Assembly: GCA_965153355.1 (NCBI GenBank)
Contig: OZ231127.1
Span: 62,620,001-62,684,000 of the forward strand
Length of the DNA: 64,000 nt
Source of the DNA: Flaccisagitta enflata
Taxonomy: Eukaryota; Chaetognatha; Sagittoidea; Aphragmophora
Direction: 5' to 3'
The notes under the pieces are model-generated. The model was not told where the DNA came from. It was given only the letters and a program-made list of their open reading frames with translations, and did no database searches. This document shows positions 1-12,475 of the stretch, piece after piece. Numbering within the stretch: position 1 is the first letter of the stretch; each line of letters begins with the position of its first letter. The position numbers and the translations under genes are program-made.

Positions 1-5
1 ATTTG

Positions 6-224
6 CTATATCATGTTATGATACAATTGAACCCGCTCTAACGGATCCGCTTTAAATGGAATGCCACCTTTGACAGATATCAATCTATTATCATTATAGA
101 TGATTTTCTCATATTTCTTATTCAGTTGAAGCAAAATTTCATATGCATCATAAAGTTTAAGGTCCTTTTTAGAGCGGGATTTATCTGTATAATCAATCAA
201 AAGAATCTCGTTGGCTCTTTCCAC
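6..224 (-). CDS. coding-like fragment, unidentified
   Basis: An open frame of 72 codons ends at a TAG at positions 8-6. The residue mix is ordinary and not low-complexity (for example KDLKLYDAYEILLQLNKKYE, followed by a segment with ISVKGGIPFKAD), unlike nearly every other frame here. No ATG begins it: the frame is preceded by an in-frame TAG at about 231-233, so if real it is an exon or a decayed fragment whose splice acceptor would be around that TAG. I do not recognise the family. It could be a remnant of a mobile-element protein. Confidence 0.3.
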   Translation of the reverse strand: MERANEILLIDYTDKSRSKKDLKLYDAYEILLQLNKKYEKIIYNDNRLISVKGGIPFKADPLERVQLYHNMI

Positions 225-443
225 ATTTTGCTATTGGGCTTTTTAATGTCTGAATCCGGAAACTCTTTCAAATATTGGATTTTGCTTTTAATGCACTTCC
301 GTTTAGAACTTGAAGAAAAAAAACAGCATTGACGCATTTGAATTTTAGAAAATAAAATGTAACTTTTTACATTATACTTAATTCGGTGCGCGATTTAGGA
401 GAGTAACGAAAACTTTGCTGGAGGCAACGGAAATACGGTTTTT
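225..443. other. no feature seen
   Basis: AT-rich unique sequence between the edge fragment and the first Helentron-like element. I see no supported feature. Confidence 0.4.
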
Positions 444-735
444 AGATGCGTCCGTCAGGAACGCATCTCTATAAGAGGGTCTGTCCGTCGGTCCGTCGGT
501 CCGTCCGTCGGTCCGTCGGTCCGTCCGTCGGTCCGTCGGTCCGTATGTCCGTTACGCAAGTGCAAAAACCGCGTTTGTCGGCTGTTTTTGGCCACGGTGA
601 GATCCTATACTGAAACAAATGATCAACCAAGTTGAACCAACCAAAATGTTTGTCCATCTGTGTCTCCATATATGTCACATGATCAATACACGCAGAGACA
701 CGGCCCGGACGCATCTTTGCCCGGTCGGGCTTGTT
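444..735 (+). mobile_element. Helentron-like short element, ATGCG subfamily
   Basis: It follows a T-run and starts with the palindrome arms AGATGCGTCC and GGAACGCATCT. Next come CTCTATAAGAGG and a GTCCGTCG tandem tract at about 481-552. The distal arm repeat GGACGCATCT is at 707-716. The tail hairpin GCCC-GGTC-GGGC (719-730) is followed by terminal TTGTT (731-735). The body between 560 and 700 does not match the other copies, so this is a separate subfamily. There is no coding capacity. Confidence 0.7.
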
Positions 736-812
736 ACATAAAACATTAGATTCACTTCGTTTGACGCCCGCGTAACTACTACCATTAGGCATTACCGGGA
801 GAACGCTCTTCG

Positions 813-1251
<439 letters not shown>

Positions 1252-1283
1252 GGTGGCACAAAAACTACTTAAAATTCCTAATT

Positions 1284-3066
<1,783 letters not shown>

Positions 3067-3223
3067 GTTCGCATTATTCTCTCGTCTTCCGCTTCCGTAA
3101 CGATTATTCGTGAGGCTGAATTCAGAATGAATACCGGAGCTCTTGTTGCCACCACTACTTCCCTCACCACCCCCGTGAACGCCACTATCACCATCAAGGC
3201 CACTACCTCCACCACCACCACCA

Positions 3224-3255
<32 letters not shown>

Positions 3256-3824
3256 GCCACCACTATCCACTTCGACTGCGCCATTGCCCGTGGTACAAGC
3301 TCTAAAATTGCCATTGAAAGGACCATCATGTCCGACACAGCCGCTGCAATGGCCGCTCCTGCAGCTACCTTTTCTACGACATCCCACATCGCTTCTCCGA
3401 ATACTCGTTGAGGCACCATCACCCTCATAGTATCCAATATCAGTTCCTCTGGCAGTGCTTCCACTACAATTTCTACCACATCTATCAAGACCACCGACAA
3501 AGCGTTCGCTGTCATTCCTGCCATTATCCGTTCTATCACCACCTAGCCGGCTGCCACACCTACCATTTTCAGCTCTACCACCGCCCAACCGGTTGCCGCT
3601 CCTGCCACTTCCAAATCTACCACCACAATGCCCGCTCCCGCTCCTGCCACTCCCAAACCTATTACCACCAAACCCACTCCCACTCCTGCTACTGTCAGAT
3701 CTTCTCCCTTCGTTCACCAAGCGGAAATCGAACCCTTTCACGTCTTTCCATTTCCTCAAAGTTTCCTCTTTGAATCGTCTTTTGTCGAAATCTAGTTTTG
3801 CCGCTGTTTTGCGCCGTTCTTTCG
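3067..3824 (-). CDS. putative exon 2, helical segment then Gly/Ser/Arg-rich region
   Basis: The acceptor is a pyrimidine-rich tract ending TCGCAG at 3830-3825, a convincing splice signal. Joined to exon 1, one base plus CG gives Ala and the frame continues. The first 35 residues are charged and probably helical (AKERRKTAAKLDFDKRRFK, then EETLRKWKDVKGFDFR). They are followed by about 100 residues of degenerate Gly/Ser/Arg repeats of the type FGSGRSG, then a Cys/Gly-rich stretch, a poly-Gly run from GCC/ACC repeats, and a His/Ser/Asn-rich end. The proposed donor is at 3067|3066. The exon reads through into (GA)n if unspliced, giving a long Arg-Glu tail that is surely not real. Confidence 0.5.
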
Positions 3825-4001
3825 CTGCGACAAATAGAAAATTGAGATTCATCTTTCTTTTAGTTTTAGTGTGGTTTATTCTCTTTCATAAATACCTTTG
3901 CTGCGGTATGTAACCAAAGCAATGGAACATAGCTATGCATAGTTCATATATAAAAAACAAAGGTTATTTTCTACAGCCCCTAGAAAATATGAAAATCGAA
4001 C
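3825..4001 (-). other. proposed intron 1 (177 bp)
   Basis: Donor TTTAG|GTTCGA at 4001 and acceptor TTTGTCGCAG at 3825. The donor is non-consensus after GT. Phase 1 on both sides is compatible. In-frame stops close the exon 1 frame at 3964, as expected of an intron. Confidence 0.5.
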
Positions 4002-4464
4002 CTAAATCCAGGAGTCTCTGACGTAGACGTCGTAATTCCACTGCGTTGTTGGCCTGTGGGTCGCCACCGCCGCCACTGCTGGATCCAAACACGCTGCTGC
4101 CGCTACCGCCTCCCCCACCACCTCCACCGCCGCCGCTGCCACTCTTGCCACCACCACCACCGCCATCGATAAAGCTTCGTCTTCTCGGCGTTTTGGCTCT
4201 GGCAGCTTCCAAATCGAGTTCGACGTCGCGAAATGCCCAAGACTCCAAAGATGTGGAAATATTTTTTTTATGGAGTAACGATGGTGGATTAAACCGTCGT
4301 CGTCGTTCTGTCCCTCCCTCTCCTTCACCTCCCCCTCTACTACTAAGAGCACCGCTATTCCTAAGATATTGTCGAGAAGCGGACGCAGTCGAACTTTGCC
4401 GATGCCATTTGTCGACGACGGTGGATTTGTCCAAGATAGGAGGAAGATGAAATTCGGTATCCAT
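4002..4464 (-). CDS. putative exon 1 with N-terminus
   Basis: Starts at ATG (4464-4462), context TTTCCAATGG; the frame stays open a little further upstream, so the true start could lie there. The N-terminus is ordinary (MDTEFHLPPILDKSTVVDKW). A Ser/Arg stretch follows, then a conserved-looking block with NISTSLESWAFRDVELDLEA and KTPRRRSF, a poly-Gly/Ser run of about 40, and a helical end (NNAVELRRLRQRLLDL) that continues into exon 2. No signal peptide or membrane segment is seen. The cross-intron helix ELRRLRQRLLDL + AKERRKTAAK is the best evidence that exons 1 and 2 belong together. Family unknown. Confidence 0.5.
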
Positions 4465-4726
4465 TGGAAACGGAATTCTGCTACTTTCGGGCTGTTGTGA
4501 AGTCCTTTCTCGCCAATCGGTTTCCTTTGATTATGATTTTTTTACCAATGTTATTACCTTCGTTATTCTTTTGTTTTTGTTATTTTAGGTTTTTTGTTTT
4601 TTTCCTCCTTTTGTCTTTTTTTCCTTTCCGTTGTTTTTATTTTTCTGTGTGGATACTCGTTAGCTTTCCGTTGTGCTCTGTGAATTTCAAACACAAAACA
4701 TTTTTCTGTGTCTCTGTACTTTTGTG
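4465..4726. other. T-rich unique sequence
   Basis: It would hold the promoter or 5' leader of the minus-strand gene. I see no TATA box or other motif I can defend. Confidence 0.3.
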
Positions 4727-4956
<230 letters not shown>

Positions 4957-5014
4957 GTCGTGCGTTAGTATATGAGTTGAGCGTTTTTTTTTTCCTCTAT
5001 TTTTTTCTCTTTTT

Positions 5015-5173
5015 AGTTGCGGACACGCAACTCTATAAGAGGCTTTGTCCGTCCGTCGGTCGGTCGGTCGGTTGGTCGGTCGGTCCGTCACGCTCGAGTT
5101 GAAAAGTGGGAAAACGCGTATTTCCGCCCCTGCCCACCCGTCCGCAACTGATGGCCGTGTATCCGGCCTTGTT
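5015..5173 (+). mobile_element. Helentron-like element, TTGCG subfamily, complete
   Basis: Terminal palindrome AGTTGCGGACACGCAACT after TTTTT, CTCTATAAGAGG, a GTCGGTCG tract, then a body with GTTGAAAAGTGGGAAAACGC and CCCCTGCCCACCC. The distal arm is GTCCGCAACT, the tail hairpin GGCCG-TGTATC-CGGCC, and the end TTGTT. The left arm and distal arm match over 10 bp. At 159 bp it is a good reference copy. Confidence 0.8.
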
Positions 5174-5183
5174 TCTCTCTGTG

Positions 5184-5330
5184 CTTCTTCTCTTCTTTCT
5201 CTTCTTTCTCTTCTTTCTCTTCTTTCTCTTCTTTCTCTTTTTTCTCTTCTTTCTCTTCTTCCCCTTCTTTCTCCTCTTTCTCTTCTTTCTCTCCTTTCTC
5301 ATTCTTTCCCCATTTTCATTTTTCCCTTCT
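5184..5330. repeat. TTTCTCTTC 9-bp array
   Basis: About 12 imperfect units abutting the 3' side of the preceding element. Confidence 0.9.
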
Positions 5331-5429
5331 TTTTCTCCTGTTCACGTTGAAAGTCATATCCTTAATCCTTTACAACACGGATATATATGTAAATGTAATG
5401 GCGCAGGGATTTTCACTTTCAAATCCTTC

Positions 5430-5600
5430 CCCGCTTGAGAGAGATCTCGAGTGCAGATTTCCTGCTGTTCCCTGAGAGCAGATAGAAAAAAATATGTGTT
5501 CTTGCTGTTCCTGAGAGCAGACTTAATACCTCCATTTCCCGTTGTTCCCTAGAGCAGATTTCAAATTACCGTTTCTGCTTTTCCCAAAGGCAGATATCAA
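5430..5600. repeat. about 40-bp tandem units with a CTGCT/AGCAG hairpin
   Basis: Four degenerate units start near 5461, 5501, 5538 and 5571. Each carries a variant of CTGCTGTTCCCTGAGAGCAG. More decayed units continue at 5827-5925, so the element at 5617-5826 was inserted into the array. Confidence 0.6.
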
Positions 5601-5616
5601 ATCATATTGCTTTTTT

Positions 5617-5826
5617 AGTTGCGGACACGCAACTCTATAAGAGGCTTTGTCCGTCCGTCGGTCCGTGGGTCCGTGGGTCGGTAGGTCCGTCGGTCCTTTG
5701 GTCCGTCGGTCCTTTGGTCCGTCGGTCCGTCCGTCCGTCCGTCAGCACGAGTGGAAAAGTGGGAAAACGCGCATATCCGCCCCTGCCCACCCGTCCGCAA
5801 CTGGTGGCTGTGCATCCGGCCTTGTT
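5617..5826 (+). mobile_element. Helentron-like element, TTGCG subfamily, complete
   Basis: Same order as the copy at 5015, with a longer GTCCGTCGGTCC tract (about 5649-5742). Flanks are TTTTTT on the left and GATAAG on the right; no target duplication is visible. Confidence 0.8.
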
Positions 5827-5929
5827 GATAAGCAGAATTGAGATCCAATCTTGTCAGCCCAAGCAGACGATTTCAAAAAGCAGATTTGATACATATGTTT
5901 TCTTGTTGCACTCGAAAGCGGATTGATAG

Positions 5930-5986
5930 TCACGCACCAGCTGCTCTATAGGAGACTTTGTATGTTGTTCCGTCGGTCCATCCGTT
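5930..5986 (+). mobile_element. truncated Helentron-like 5' end
   Basis: A degenerate palindrome, CTCTATAGGAG and a short CCGTCGGTCC tract, cut off by the inverted copy at 5990. Confidence 0.5.
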
Positions 5987-5989
5987 AAA

Positions 5990-6127
5990 AACAAGGCCGG
6001 ATACACGGCAATCCAGTCGCGGACACTTGGGCAGGAGCAGTAATGCGAAAACCGCTCGCAATTCAAAAATATTTCGGACGGACCTACCGACCGACACGGC
6101 AAGGTGCAGAGTCGCGTGTCCGCGACT
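5990..6127 (-). mobile_element. Helentron-like element, TCGCG/GGAC hybrid subfamily
   Basis: Reads AACAAGGCCGGATACACGGC first and ends with AGTCGCGTGTCCGCGACT then an A-run. The body contains AAAACCGCTCGCAATTC, shared with the copy at 52091. It lies tail-to-tail with the truncated copy to its left. Confidence 0.75.
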
Positions 6128-7070
6128 AAAAAAAAGATTTCGTTCTTGAAGCTTCATATTGTAGCTATTCAGATAAGATTCCAAATCCCTTAAGTCGCAG
6201 GTTTTTAGTGTGGATTTCATGTATGGTTGAAGGATTCTGCAAAGTGAATTCTGCCTTAAATCCTTCGGCAAGAGAAGTTGAAAAAAATAACTTTTAATAA
6301 CATTAGGACACGCATTTGTAACACATAAGAAAAACAGTCAGTGCCCAGGATCGTCATGGCGGAGTAGTGCAGTCGATGTTCAATTGCATGTATATAAAAA
6401 AGATGGAGAACCCCAAAGATTGAATTATTTCTTCGGGTTGAGCAAGCAGTTTCTACAAAAATGTACAGAAAAGATAAAAAGCCATAAACTGGAAAATGCT
6501 TTTACAAGACATTGGTTTGACCTTGAAAATGGTTTCACATTTATTTAAAATTGTAGAATGGCTCATTTGAAAGCATTTTTGATCAGAATTGTTCTTTCCA
6601 GGATCCATTGGGGTAATTTAGCATTCATGGGCAATCCAGCCCACGAACTAAACATGCTAACTTGCTTGCTTGAATAATCAAATAGGACGTAAAAAAAGAA
6701 ATCATAATTGATTTTATAGATATAAAAAGTTTTTGCAAATTTAGTTACATGATGTTTCAGCTGTGCTCTGACTGTTTGAAATATACCACCAAGTCTTAAG
6801 ACCACCACCGAGGTGGATCTTAGATAGATCGTATGATATTTTTTAAGCACTTTTAGTCAAAACTTTAAGCAAACTATATCTTTAAGAGATAGCTGAGGAG
6901 TGAAGACGCTTTAAAATTTAATTCACCGTTTTACAACATTTTTAACACCAATATTTTTTCTACTAAGCTTTTTCTTCAAACTCTCGGGTGTGAGAGAGAG
7001 AGAGAGAGAGAGTATTTCAACTCTCAATCCTCACGTCGCCCCTCAAACTCACATCGAAAAATGAAAATAG
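6128..7070. other. no feature seen apart from a short (GA)n
   Basis: AT-rich unique sequence with a short GA run at about 6990-7011. The frame at 6563-6850 is not convincing as coding. Confidence 0.4.
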
Positions 7071-7192
7071 AACAAGGCCCAGTAGGCTGACACATGTGCC
7101 GGGAGGATCGTCGCGGTTCCGAACAACCAATCGATCAACAGACAGAAGACGATATCTTTTACATGTGCTTTGGCGCACAAATGAAAAAATCA
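7071..7192 (-). mobile_element. decayed Helentron-like element, GTGCG subfamily
   Basis: Begins AACAAGGCCCAGTAGGCTGA and ends in a TGTGCTTTGGCGCACA palindrome before an A-rich flank. ACCAATCGATCAACAGACAG is the decayed tandem tract. Confidence 0.5.
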
Positions 7193-7306
7193 CCAATTTG
7201 AACCAACCAGGTGCGGTGAATCGAGCGCGGAAGGTGATGGTAGTAAATGTACTTGCTTACTGTGTATGGCTTCGCTGAAGCCCCTATCTCCCGTTTTCCC
7301 CCTATC

Positions 7307-7445
7307 AGTCTAAACTAGCTTTGAATAAACCATATGGCTGTTAAAAAGATAGCGAAATAAATGTAATCAGTATACTCAGTCTAAACTAGCTTTGAAAAAA
7401 AACCATATGGCCGTTAAAAAGGTAGTGAAATAGATGTAATCATCA
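7307..7445. repeat. about 70-bp tandem duplication
   Basis: Two adjacent units each begin GTCTAAACTAGCTTTGAA and end ATGTAATCA, with several differences between them. Confidence 0.8.
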
Positions 7446-7581
7446 ACTGCGGCAGCATTTTTTTATCCAATGGATTTTAAGAGGGGGAACTGTGAGAGAG
7501 AGAGAGATATTTTCAAAAAAACATATGCTATTAATCTCTAGATGGCAAATTCTGAACTACCCTAATAAAGTGATAAAGTTT

Positions 7582-7589
<8 letters not shown>

Positions 7590-7665
<76 letters not shown>
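7590..7665. repeat. (CT)n microsatellite
   Basis: A perfect CT array of about 75 bp. Confidence 0.95.
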
Positions 7666-7668
<3 letters not shown>

Positions 7669-7801
7669 GTCCGCGCTAGATGCCATTTAGCTCAAGCTCA
7701 CGGAAGTGTTGGATTTCAGCAAATAGGCTGAAACAGGCAACATAAAAAATGGTGGTGGTACTCACACGTAACCGGATAAAAACGGTTGAGGTCTGGGATG
7801 A

Positions 7802-7960
7802 AACAAGGCCGGATAAATCGGGGCAATTGTGCAACATGGCTGGATGTTTCAATCGTAATAGAACTAAATAATATCACGACCATGTGCACCTTCAAACTCA
7901 CAAACAGACTGATGGACCGGTAAAGCAAAATATGGCCCATAGAGTCGCGTGAAGACGACT
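7802..7960 (-). mobile_element. decayed Helentron-like element
   Basis: AACAAGGCCGGATAAATCGG at one end and AGAGTCGCGTGAAGACGACT before T/A-rich sequence at the other. The tandem tract is lost. Confidence 0.5.
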
Positions 7961-8080
7961 TTTAAAAAAAGTCGGTCGATGCCAGGGATGATACTCGCGA
8001 GATACTGAGGATAAATTTTCTCTTCGATAGCAAAGAGAAAGACACGGGCGTGAAAGGGAACGCGATTACTTGCCGGTGTG

Positions 8081-8240
<160 letters not shown>

Positions 8241-9017
8241 GCAGGTCAAACGGACAGTCCGGCGGACTATCATACAGACAGAGGGTCCGAAAGAGTGAAA
8301 TATAGACAATTTGAAAGACAGCCAAATACACTTCGAGACGGACAAACAAAGTGATAGAAAGACAGAGAGACAGACATACTGTGGAAAAGACAAACTGACA
8401 GAGAATTGATTGACAGATATGCGGGCATACCAGTGCAGTAAGAGACACACACAGATAGAATATTGGACTATCAGACCCAGAAAAAAATATCGCCAGACAA
8501 ACTGACAGAGAGGCAAAAAGATAGAGGAAAAGAGAGGTCTGCCAAAGGGAGATGGGACGTCAATTGAATGTGAATAATCCTTGTTGAGGCTTAAACAGTG
8601 AGAATGGGATAGATAGAGCCACTATTGGTTAGGTGAACACGCGAGCACGCGCAAGCAACCTCGTGCACGCAAAAAAAAAAGCGGGTGCACGCGCACAGGA
8701 GGAATAATGTGAATAAACGAAAAAGGAAAAGGAGAAAGAAGAAAAAAAAAAGATATCATATAGGGAGGAGTATTGAAGGATTGATCCAGGGTCACAGAGA
8801 ACAACTTCTCTCTTTCGCTTTTTAATTAAAGTAAAGCCTCAAACCGGCAGACGCAAGGATTCTTTTCGTAGATCGAATTTTCTGTTCAGGTGGATGTAAA
8901 ATGCAAAAGAACCTTTCTTCCTCTTCCCTCTCCCATCTCCCAAAACAAACATGCAAACAATCAAACAATTAAAAATACAAAACGGCGACAACAATCCCTC
9001 GCGTTAAGAAAATCTTC
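8241..9017. other. purine-rich, no gene seen
   Basis: Degenerate GACAGA sequence, then unique sequence with short A-runs. No supported feature. Confidence 0.4.
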
Positions 9018-9243
9018 CTGTCATTCATTCATTCATTCATTCATTCATTCATTCGTTCATTCATTCATTCATTCATTCATTCATTCATTCATTCATTCAT
9101 TCATTCATTCATTCATTCATTCATTCATTAATTCATTCATCTATTCATTCATCTATTCATTCATTCATTCATTCATTCATTCATTCATTCATTCATTCAT
9201 TCATTCATTCATTCATTCATTCATTTATTCATTCATTCATTCT
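9018..9243. repeat. (TTCA)n tetranucleotide array
   Basis: About 225 bp of TTCA with a few variant units (TTCG, TTAA, TCTA). The 'Ser-Phe-Ile-His' open frames over it are artefacts. Confidence 0.96.
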
Positions 9244-9404
9244 TTCAAACGCAAAATATCAAATTATATTAGTTATAAGGAAGTACACCAGCAACCGCAA
9301 TAAATTTTCTTTTCCTCAAGCCCAACTGTTCCCCAAGTTTTGTCACGCTATTTCCTTTCTCAACTCTCTTTTACTCTGCCGTTGCCGGTGTCGCTGCCGC
9401 GACT

Positions 9405-9720
9405 ATGGCCGCCTCCGCCACTGCCACCAAAACCACCACCACAGCCCTCTCTGCCCATATCACTGCCACCGCCACCGCCTCCGTCCATGCCACTGCCACC
9501 GTCACCGCCACCGCCTCCGCCCATGCCACTGCCACCACATCCACCACCACGGCCGCCTCCGCCCATGCTACTGCCACCGCTTCCGCCCATACCGCTGCCA
9601 CTGCCACCGCCACTACGGCCGTCCTCACCCTTGCCACTGCCACTGCCACTGCCACCGCCACCATCGCCTCCTTGGCATTTCCCACTGCCTCCGCCTCCAC
9701 CTCCAACGCTGCCCCCCCCC
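9405..9720. repeat. GCCACCGCC-type minisatellite
   Basis: Degenerate 6- and 9-bp units of GCCACY and GCCTCC. Three plus or minus frames stay open, as expected for a triplet-based array. A Gly-rich minus frame (9761-9360) is most likely only this array. Confidence 0.8.
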
Positions 9721-9770
9721 CTTCGCCTCCTCCACCAATGCCATTGCCGCGCCTGTTTCATGTACTATCA

Positions 9771-10138
9771 TGAAACTAAACATGACAAAAACGGCGGGAA
9801 GTTATTCAAATTTTCTTTTATGTGCCGATGGACTTGAAGTTAAGAATAAAATGGCTGCCGTATGGGAGCCCTGGGAAGTGGGAAGTGGGAAGTGGGACCT
9901 GAAGGGAACACACAAATCTGGGTATCGGATAGTAGGGGAAAGAAATATGGGGGAAGGGGGGGGGAGACAAGACTGTTGATATCATCACTCCACCTAATTG
10001 ATGATTAAAATCATGACTTTTACGCGGGCTGATATCAGGCTTGAGATGTCTGGATTGGGACCTCGGCCTCGGGAGGGAAAAGTAACATGACATCAGTCCT
10101 TTGGACCGCGCTGCCTTAAAAGAAGAGGATGTAGAAGA
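9771..10138. other. no feature seen
   Basis: Unique sequence with a GGGAAGT triplet duplication near 9875-9897. No supported gene. Confidence 0.4.
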
Positions 10139-10667
10139 AATAGTCGCAAAAGCCTTAGATGGTCAGTGGTACCCGTGCCCTGCTTAAGTAAGTTATGATA
10201 GTAGTTAAGGGAGGGAGCAGGGCAGTGGCCCCGAAGGGGTCGATGACTTATGCTTTTTGCTTATGCTTATGCTTTTTGCTCTTCCTCCTCCTCCTCCTTC
10301 TCCTCCTCCTCCCCACCCCCCTCCCACCAAGCTCTAGGCCCAAATCCCAGTCTTGAGGCCCAGATCTCAGTCTTGAGGCTCAAATCCCAGTCTTGAGGCC
10401 AGAATCCCAGTCCTGAGGCCCAAATCCCTTGAGGCTGGAATTTGGGCCCAGGGGCTGGGATTTGAGCCTCAAGACTGGGATTTGGGCCTTGAGGCTGGAA
10501 TATGGGCCTTGACGCTGAGATATGGGCCTGGAGGTTGGGGGCAGGGGGGGGGGTACGAAGGAGGAGAAGAAGAAGGAGGAGGAGGAGGAGGAGGAGGAGG
10601 AGGAGAGGGTGAAAATTCCCCATATGTGTGAAACATAGTTCATCGACCCCTTCGGGGCCGCTGCCCA
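10139..10667 (+). mobile_element. foldback element with inverted 20-bp minisatellite
   Basis: The head is AATAGTCGCAAAAGCCTTAG then GGTCAGTGGTACCCGTGCCC. The left inverted end is GGCAGTGGCCCCGAAGGGGT then CGATGACTTATGC. CTCC-rich and 20-bp CCCAGTCTTGAGGCCCAAAT units follow, inverting in the middle to TTGAGGCTGGGATTTGGGCC units and then GGA-rich sequence. The right inverted end is CATATGTGTGAAACATAG and GACCCCTTCGGGGCCGCTGCC. The whole unit can fold as one long hairpin. Non-coding. Confidence 0.7.
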
Positions 10668-10705
10668 AAAGAAGAAGAAAAAGAAAGAGGAAGAAAAGAA
10701 GGAGA

Positions 10706-10797
10706 GAAGAAGAAGAAGAAGAAGAAGAAGAAGAAGAAGAAGAAGAAGAAGAAGAAGAAGAAGAAGAAGAAGAAGAAGAAGAAGAAGAAGAAGAAGA
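10706..10797. repeat. (GAA)n microsatellite
   Basis: A perfect trinucleotide array; GAA/TTC arrays of this kind can form triplexes. Confidence 0.95.
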
Positions 10798-11106
10798 CAA
10801 AATATAAGAGGAGGAGACGAAGGCGTGATGAAGAACGTCATTGCTCTAACGACCATTTTAATGACATCCTTTAGCGTAGATAGTGACGTATTATCGGTAA
10901 TGATGCAACTAAGGTGTCGATAATGATGTGAAGGTGTACACGCAGAGTTTTCGAAATCAGGTAAACCCCTTCAAAAAAAACCTCCATGTCAACGAAATGG
11001 AGAAGGATGAGATGATCGTTGATTGGTGTCAATGGCTTTGTGAAGTAAGTCCAGAGTAGATGCAAGAGTGGGTCTTTTCATCAACAGATAGTAAGAAAAC
11101 AATGAA
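10798..11106. other. no feature seen
   Basis: Unique sequence without a supported feature. Confidence 0.4.
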
Positions 11107-11180
11107 AACAAGGCCGGATACGGGGCGACCAAAATCGCGTCCAAGGATCATTAGGCAAGAGCAGTGATTAGATTGGCTTA
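11107..11180 (-). mobile_element. Helentron-like 3' terminal fragment
   Basis: AACAAGGCCGGATACGGGGC with a degenerate distal arm. The opposite end is not found. Confidence 0.5.
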
Positions 11181-11537
11181 ACGAGCAATTGGGGAGGAGC
11201 ATTGATTTTAAACCCGCCCGATATCGGTTTGATAGATTGATGGGCGAATGGAACGAGGGAAATGGCGAGCTGTAGCATCTCGGATAATCTGCCATCAATG
11301 CTGAGAAAAGACAACAACAAAAGAGTGATACTTAGTTGCATAGCTCAAATCTTATCGGGCCTTAATCCCAAGGGGTCCTTTGGCTTGACTAATCTACAAG
11401 TATTTGCGCATTGCGCAATCTAAGGTTTAAATAATCTTTAGGTTCCTGTATCAAAATAAACACCGAGAAAGAGAAACTAGAATATGAAAAATGAACCTTT
11501 TTTGAGTCTTCATTGACATGAGATGAGATAAGTTTTT
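11181..11537. other. no feature seen
   Basis: AT-rich unique sequence. Confidence 0.4.
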
Positions 11538-11741
11538 AGTCGCGTGCTACGCGACTCTACACCCCGCTTTGTCGGTCCGTCGGTCCGTCCATCGATCCGT
11601 CCGTTTGTCCGTCACACTTTACTTTTTTTTTGGTTTTTGCGGTCTCTGGCCTCACTGCACCTGCCCAAATGATGAAGTGACCTCAATTAAGGCCCCTACC
11701 CACCCGCACGCGACTGGGGTAGCCGTGTATCCGGCCTTGTT
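11538..11741 (+). mobile_element. Helentron-like element, TCGCG subfamily, complete
   Basis: AGTCGCGTGCTACGCGACT after TTTTT, CTACACCCCGCTTTG, a GTCGGTCCGTCC tract, then CACACTTTAC, TGCCCAAATGATGAAGTGAC and CCCCTACCCACCC. The distal arm is GCACGCGACT and the tail AGCCGTGTATCCGGCCTTGTT-type. At 204 bp it is the reference copy for this subfamily; closely related copies are at 48212 and 57451. Confidence 0.8.
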
Positions 11742-11987
11742 TCATAACGTCTCACGTCTGTCAATATTTTTTAGATCTCCTTAAAATAATTGACAATTCA
11801 TTATCGGACTGATGGTACAGCAGACAAAATGACATTGGGTAGTAATGTTGTCCAACTTTCATACGATCATATGAAAGAATCAGAGGAAAGAATTACAATA
11901 ATAGGTTATAACTTACAAAGCAGACAGGTAGATACAGTGTCGCGTGCACGCGAATCAAAAGGGTCAAATATAGAAAAATAGACAGAG

Positions 11988-11991
<4 letters not shown>

Positions 11992-12046
<55 letters not shown>

Positions 12047-12080
12047 AAAAAAGAAAGAAAGAAAGAAAGAAAGAAAGAAA
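11992..12080. repeat. (GAAA)n microsatellite
   Basis: About 22 tetranucleotide units with one interruption. Confidence 0.95.
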
Positions 12081-12129
12081 TCAATTTGTTGCCTTGTATA
12101 TCTCCTATTGGTTCCTCTCAGCAACAAAA

Positions 12130-12170
12130 GAAACGCATCTATTTACTATTGTGTGTCTATCAAACTTGTT
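12130..12170 (+). mobile_element. Helentron-like 3' end fragment
   Basis: AAACGCATCTATTTACTATT then TGTCTATCAAACTTGTT, matching the 3' end of the element that ends at 21609. Confidence 0.5.
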
Positions 12171-12404
12171 TAGGGAGTTCCCAATTGCGATGTCCTAAAA
12201 TCTTCTGTCATTAGCTTTTACAGCTTAAAAATATCGCTTTAATGAGAAAAGGGGAAAGCAAAAAGAAACATAAAAGTAAGCAAATAAATTGCGAGTGAGA
12301 CACATAACCAATTTCAGCCATCCTCCCAGACGGTGGCAGTTGTGTACGTACGTCTGAAAAATAAAAGCGTTTACACATGAGACTAGTGTTCGCAAAAGCA
12401 GTGG

Positions 12405-12475
12405 ATTATTTTTCTGCTAGCAGAAAGCAGAAAAAATATTTTTCTGCTAGCACTGCTAGCATTAAAGAGCAGTAC
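12405..12475. repeat. short TTTTTCTGCTAGCA repeats
   Basis: TATTTTTCTGCTAGCA occurs twice with an internal TCTGCTAGCAGA palindrome, plus a third CTGCTAGCA. Confidence 0.6.

Noticed and set aside
5015-5173. SINE or LINE 3' end with stem-loop and poly-A, read on the minus strand
   Set aside because: Empty sites show no target duplication, the A-run belongs to the target, and both ends are precise; a rolling-circle type fits better, though this is not proven.
5430-5600. CRISPR-like spacing of short hairpin repeats
   Set aside because: Repeats are degenerate, spacers are related to each other, and the DNA is eukaryotic with no cas genes.
9360-9761. Gly-rich minus-strand frame
   Set aside because: Triplet-based GCCACY array keeps several frames open on both strands; no ordinary protein sequence flanks it.
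10139-10190. tRNA-derived SINE head for the foldback family
   Set aside because: The A-box-like stretch is weak and no B box is present at the expected distance.
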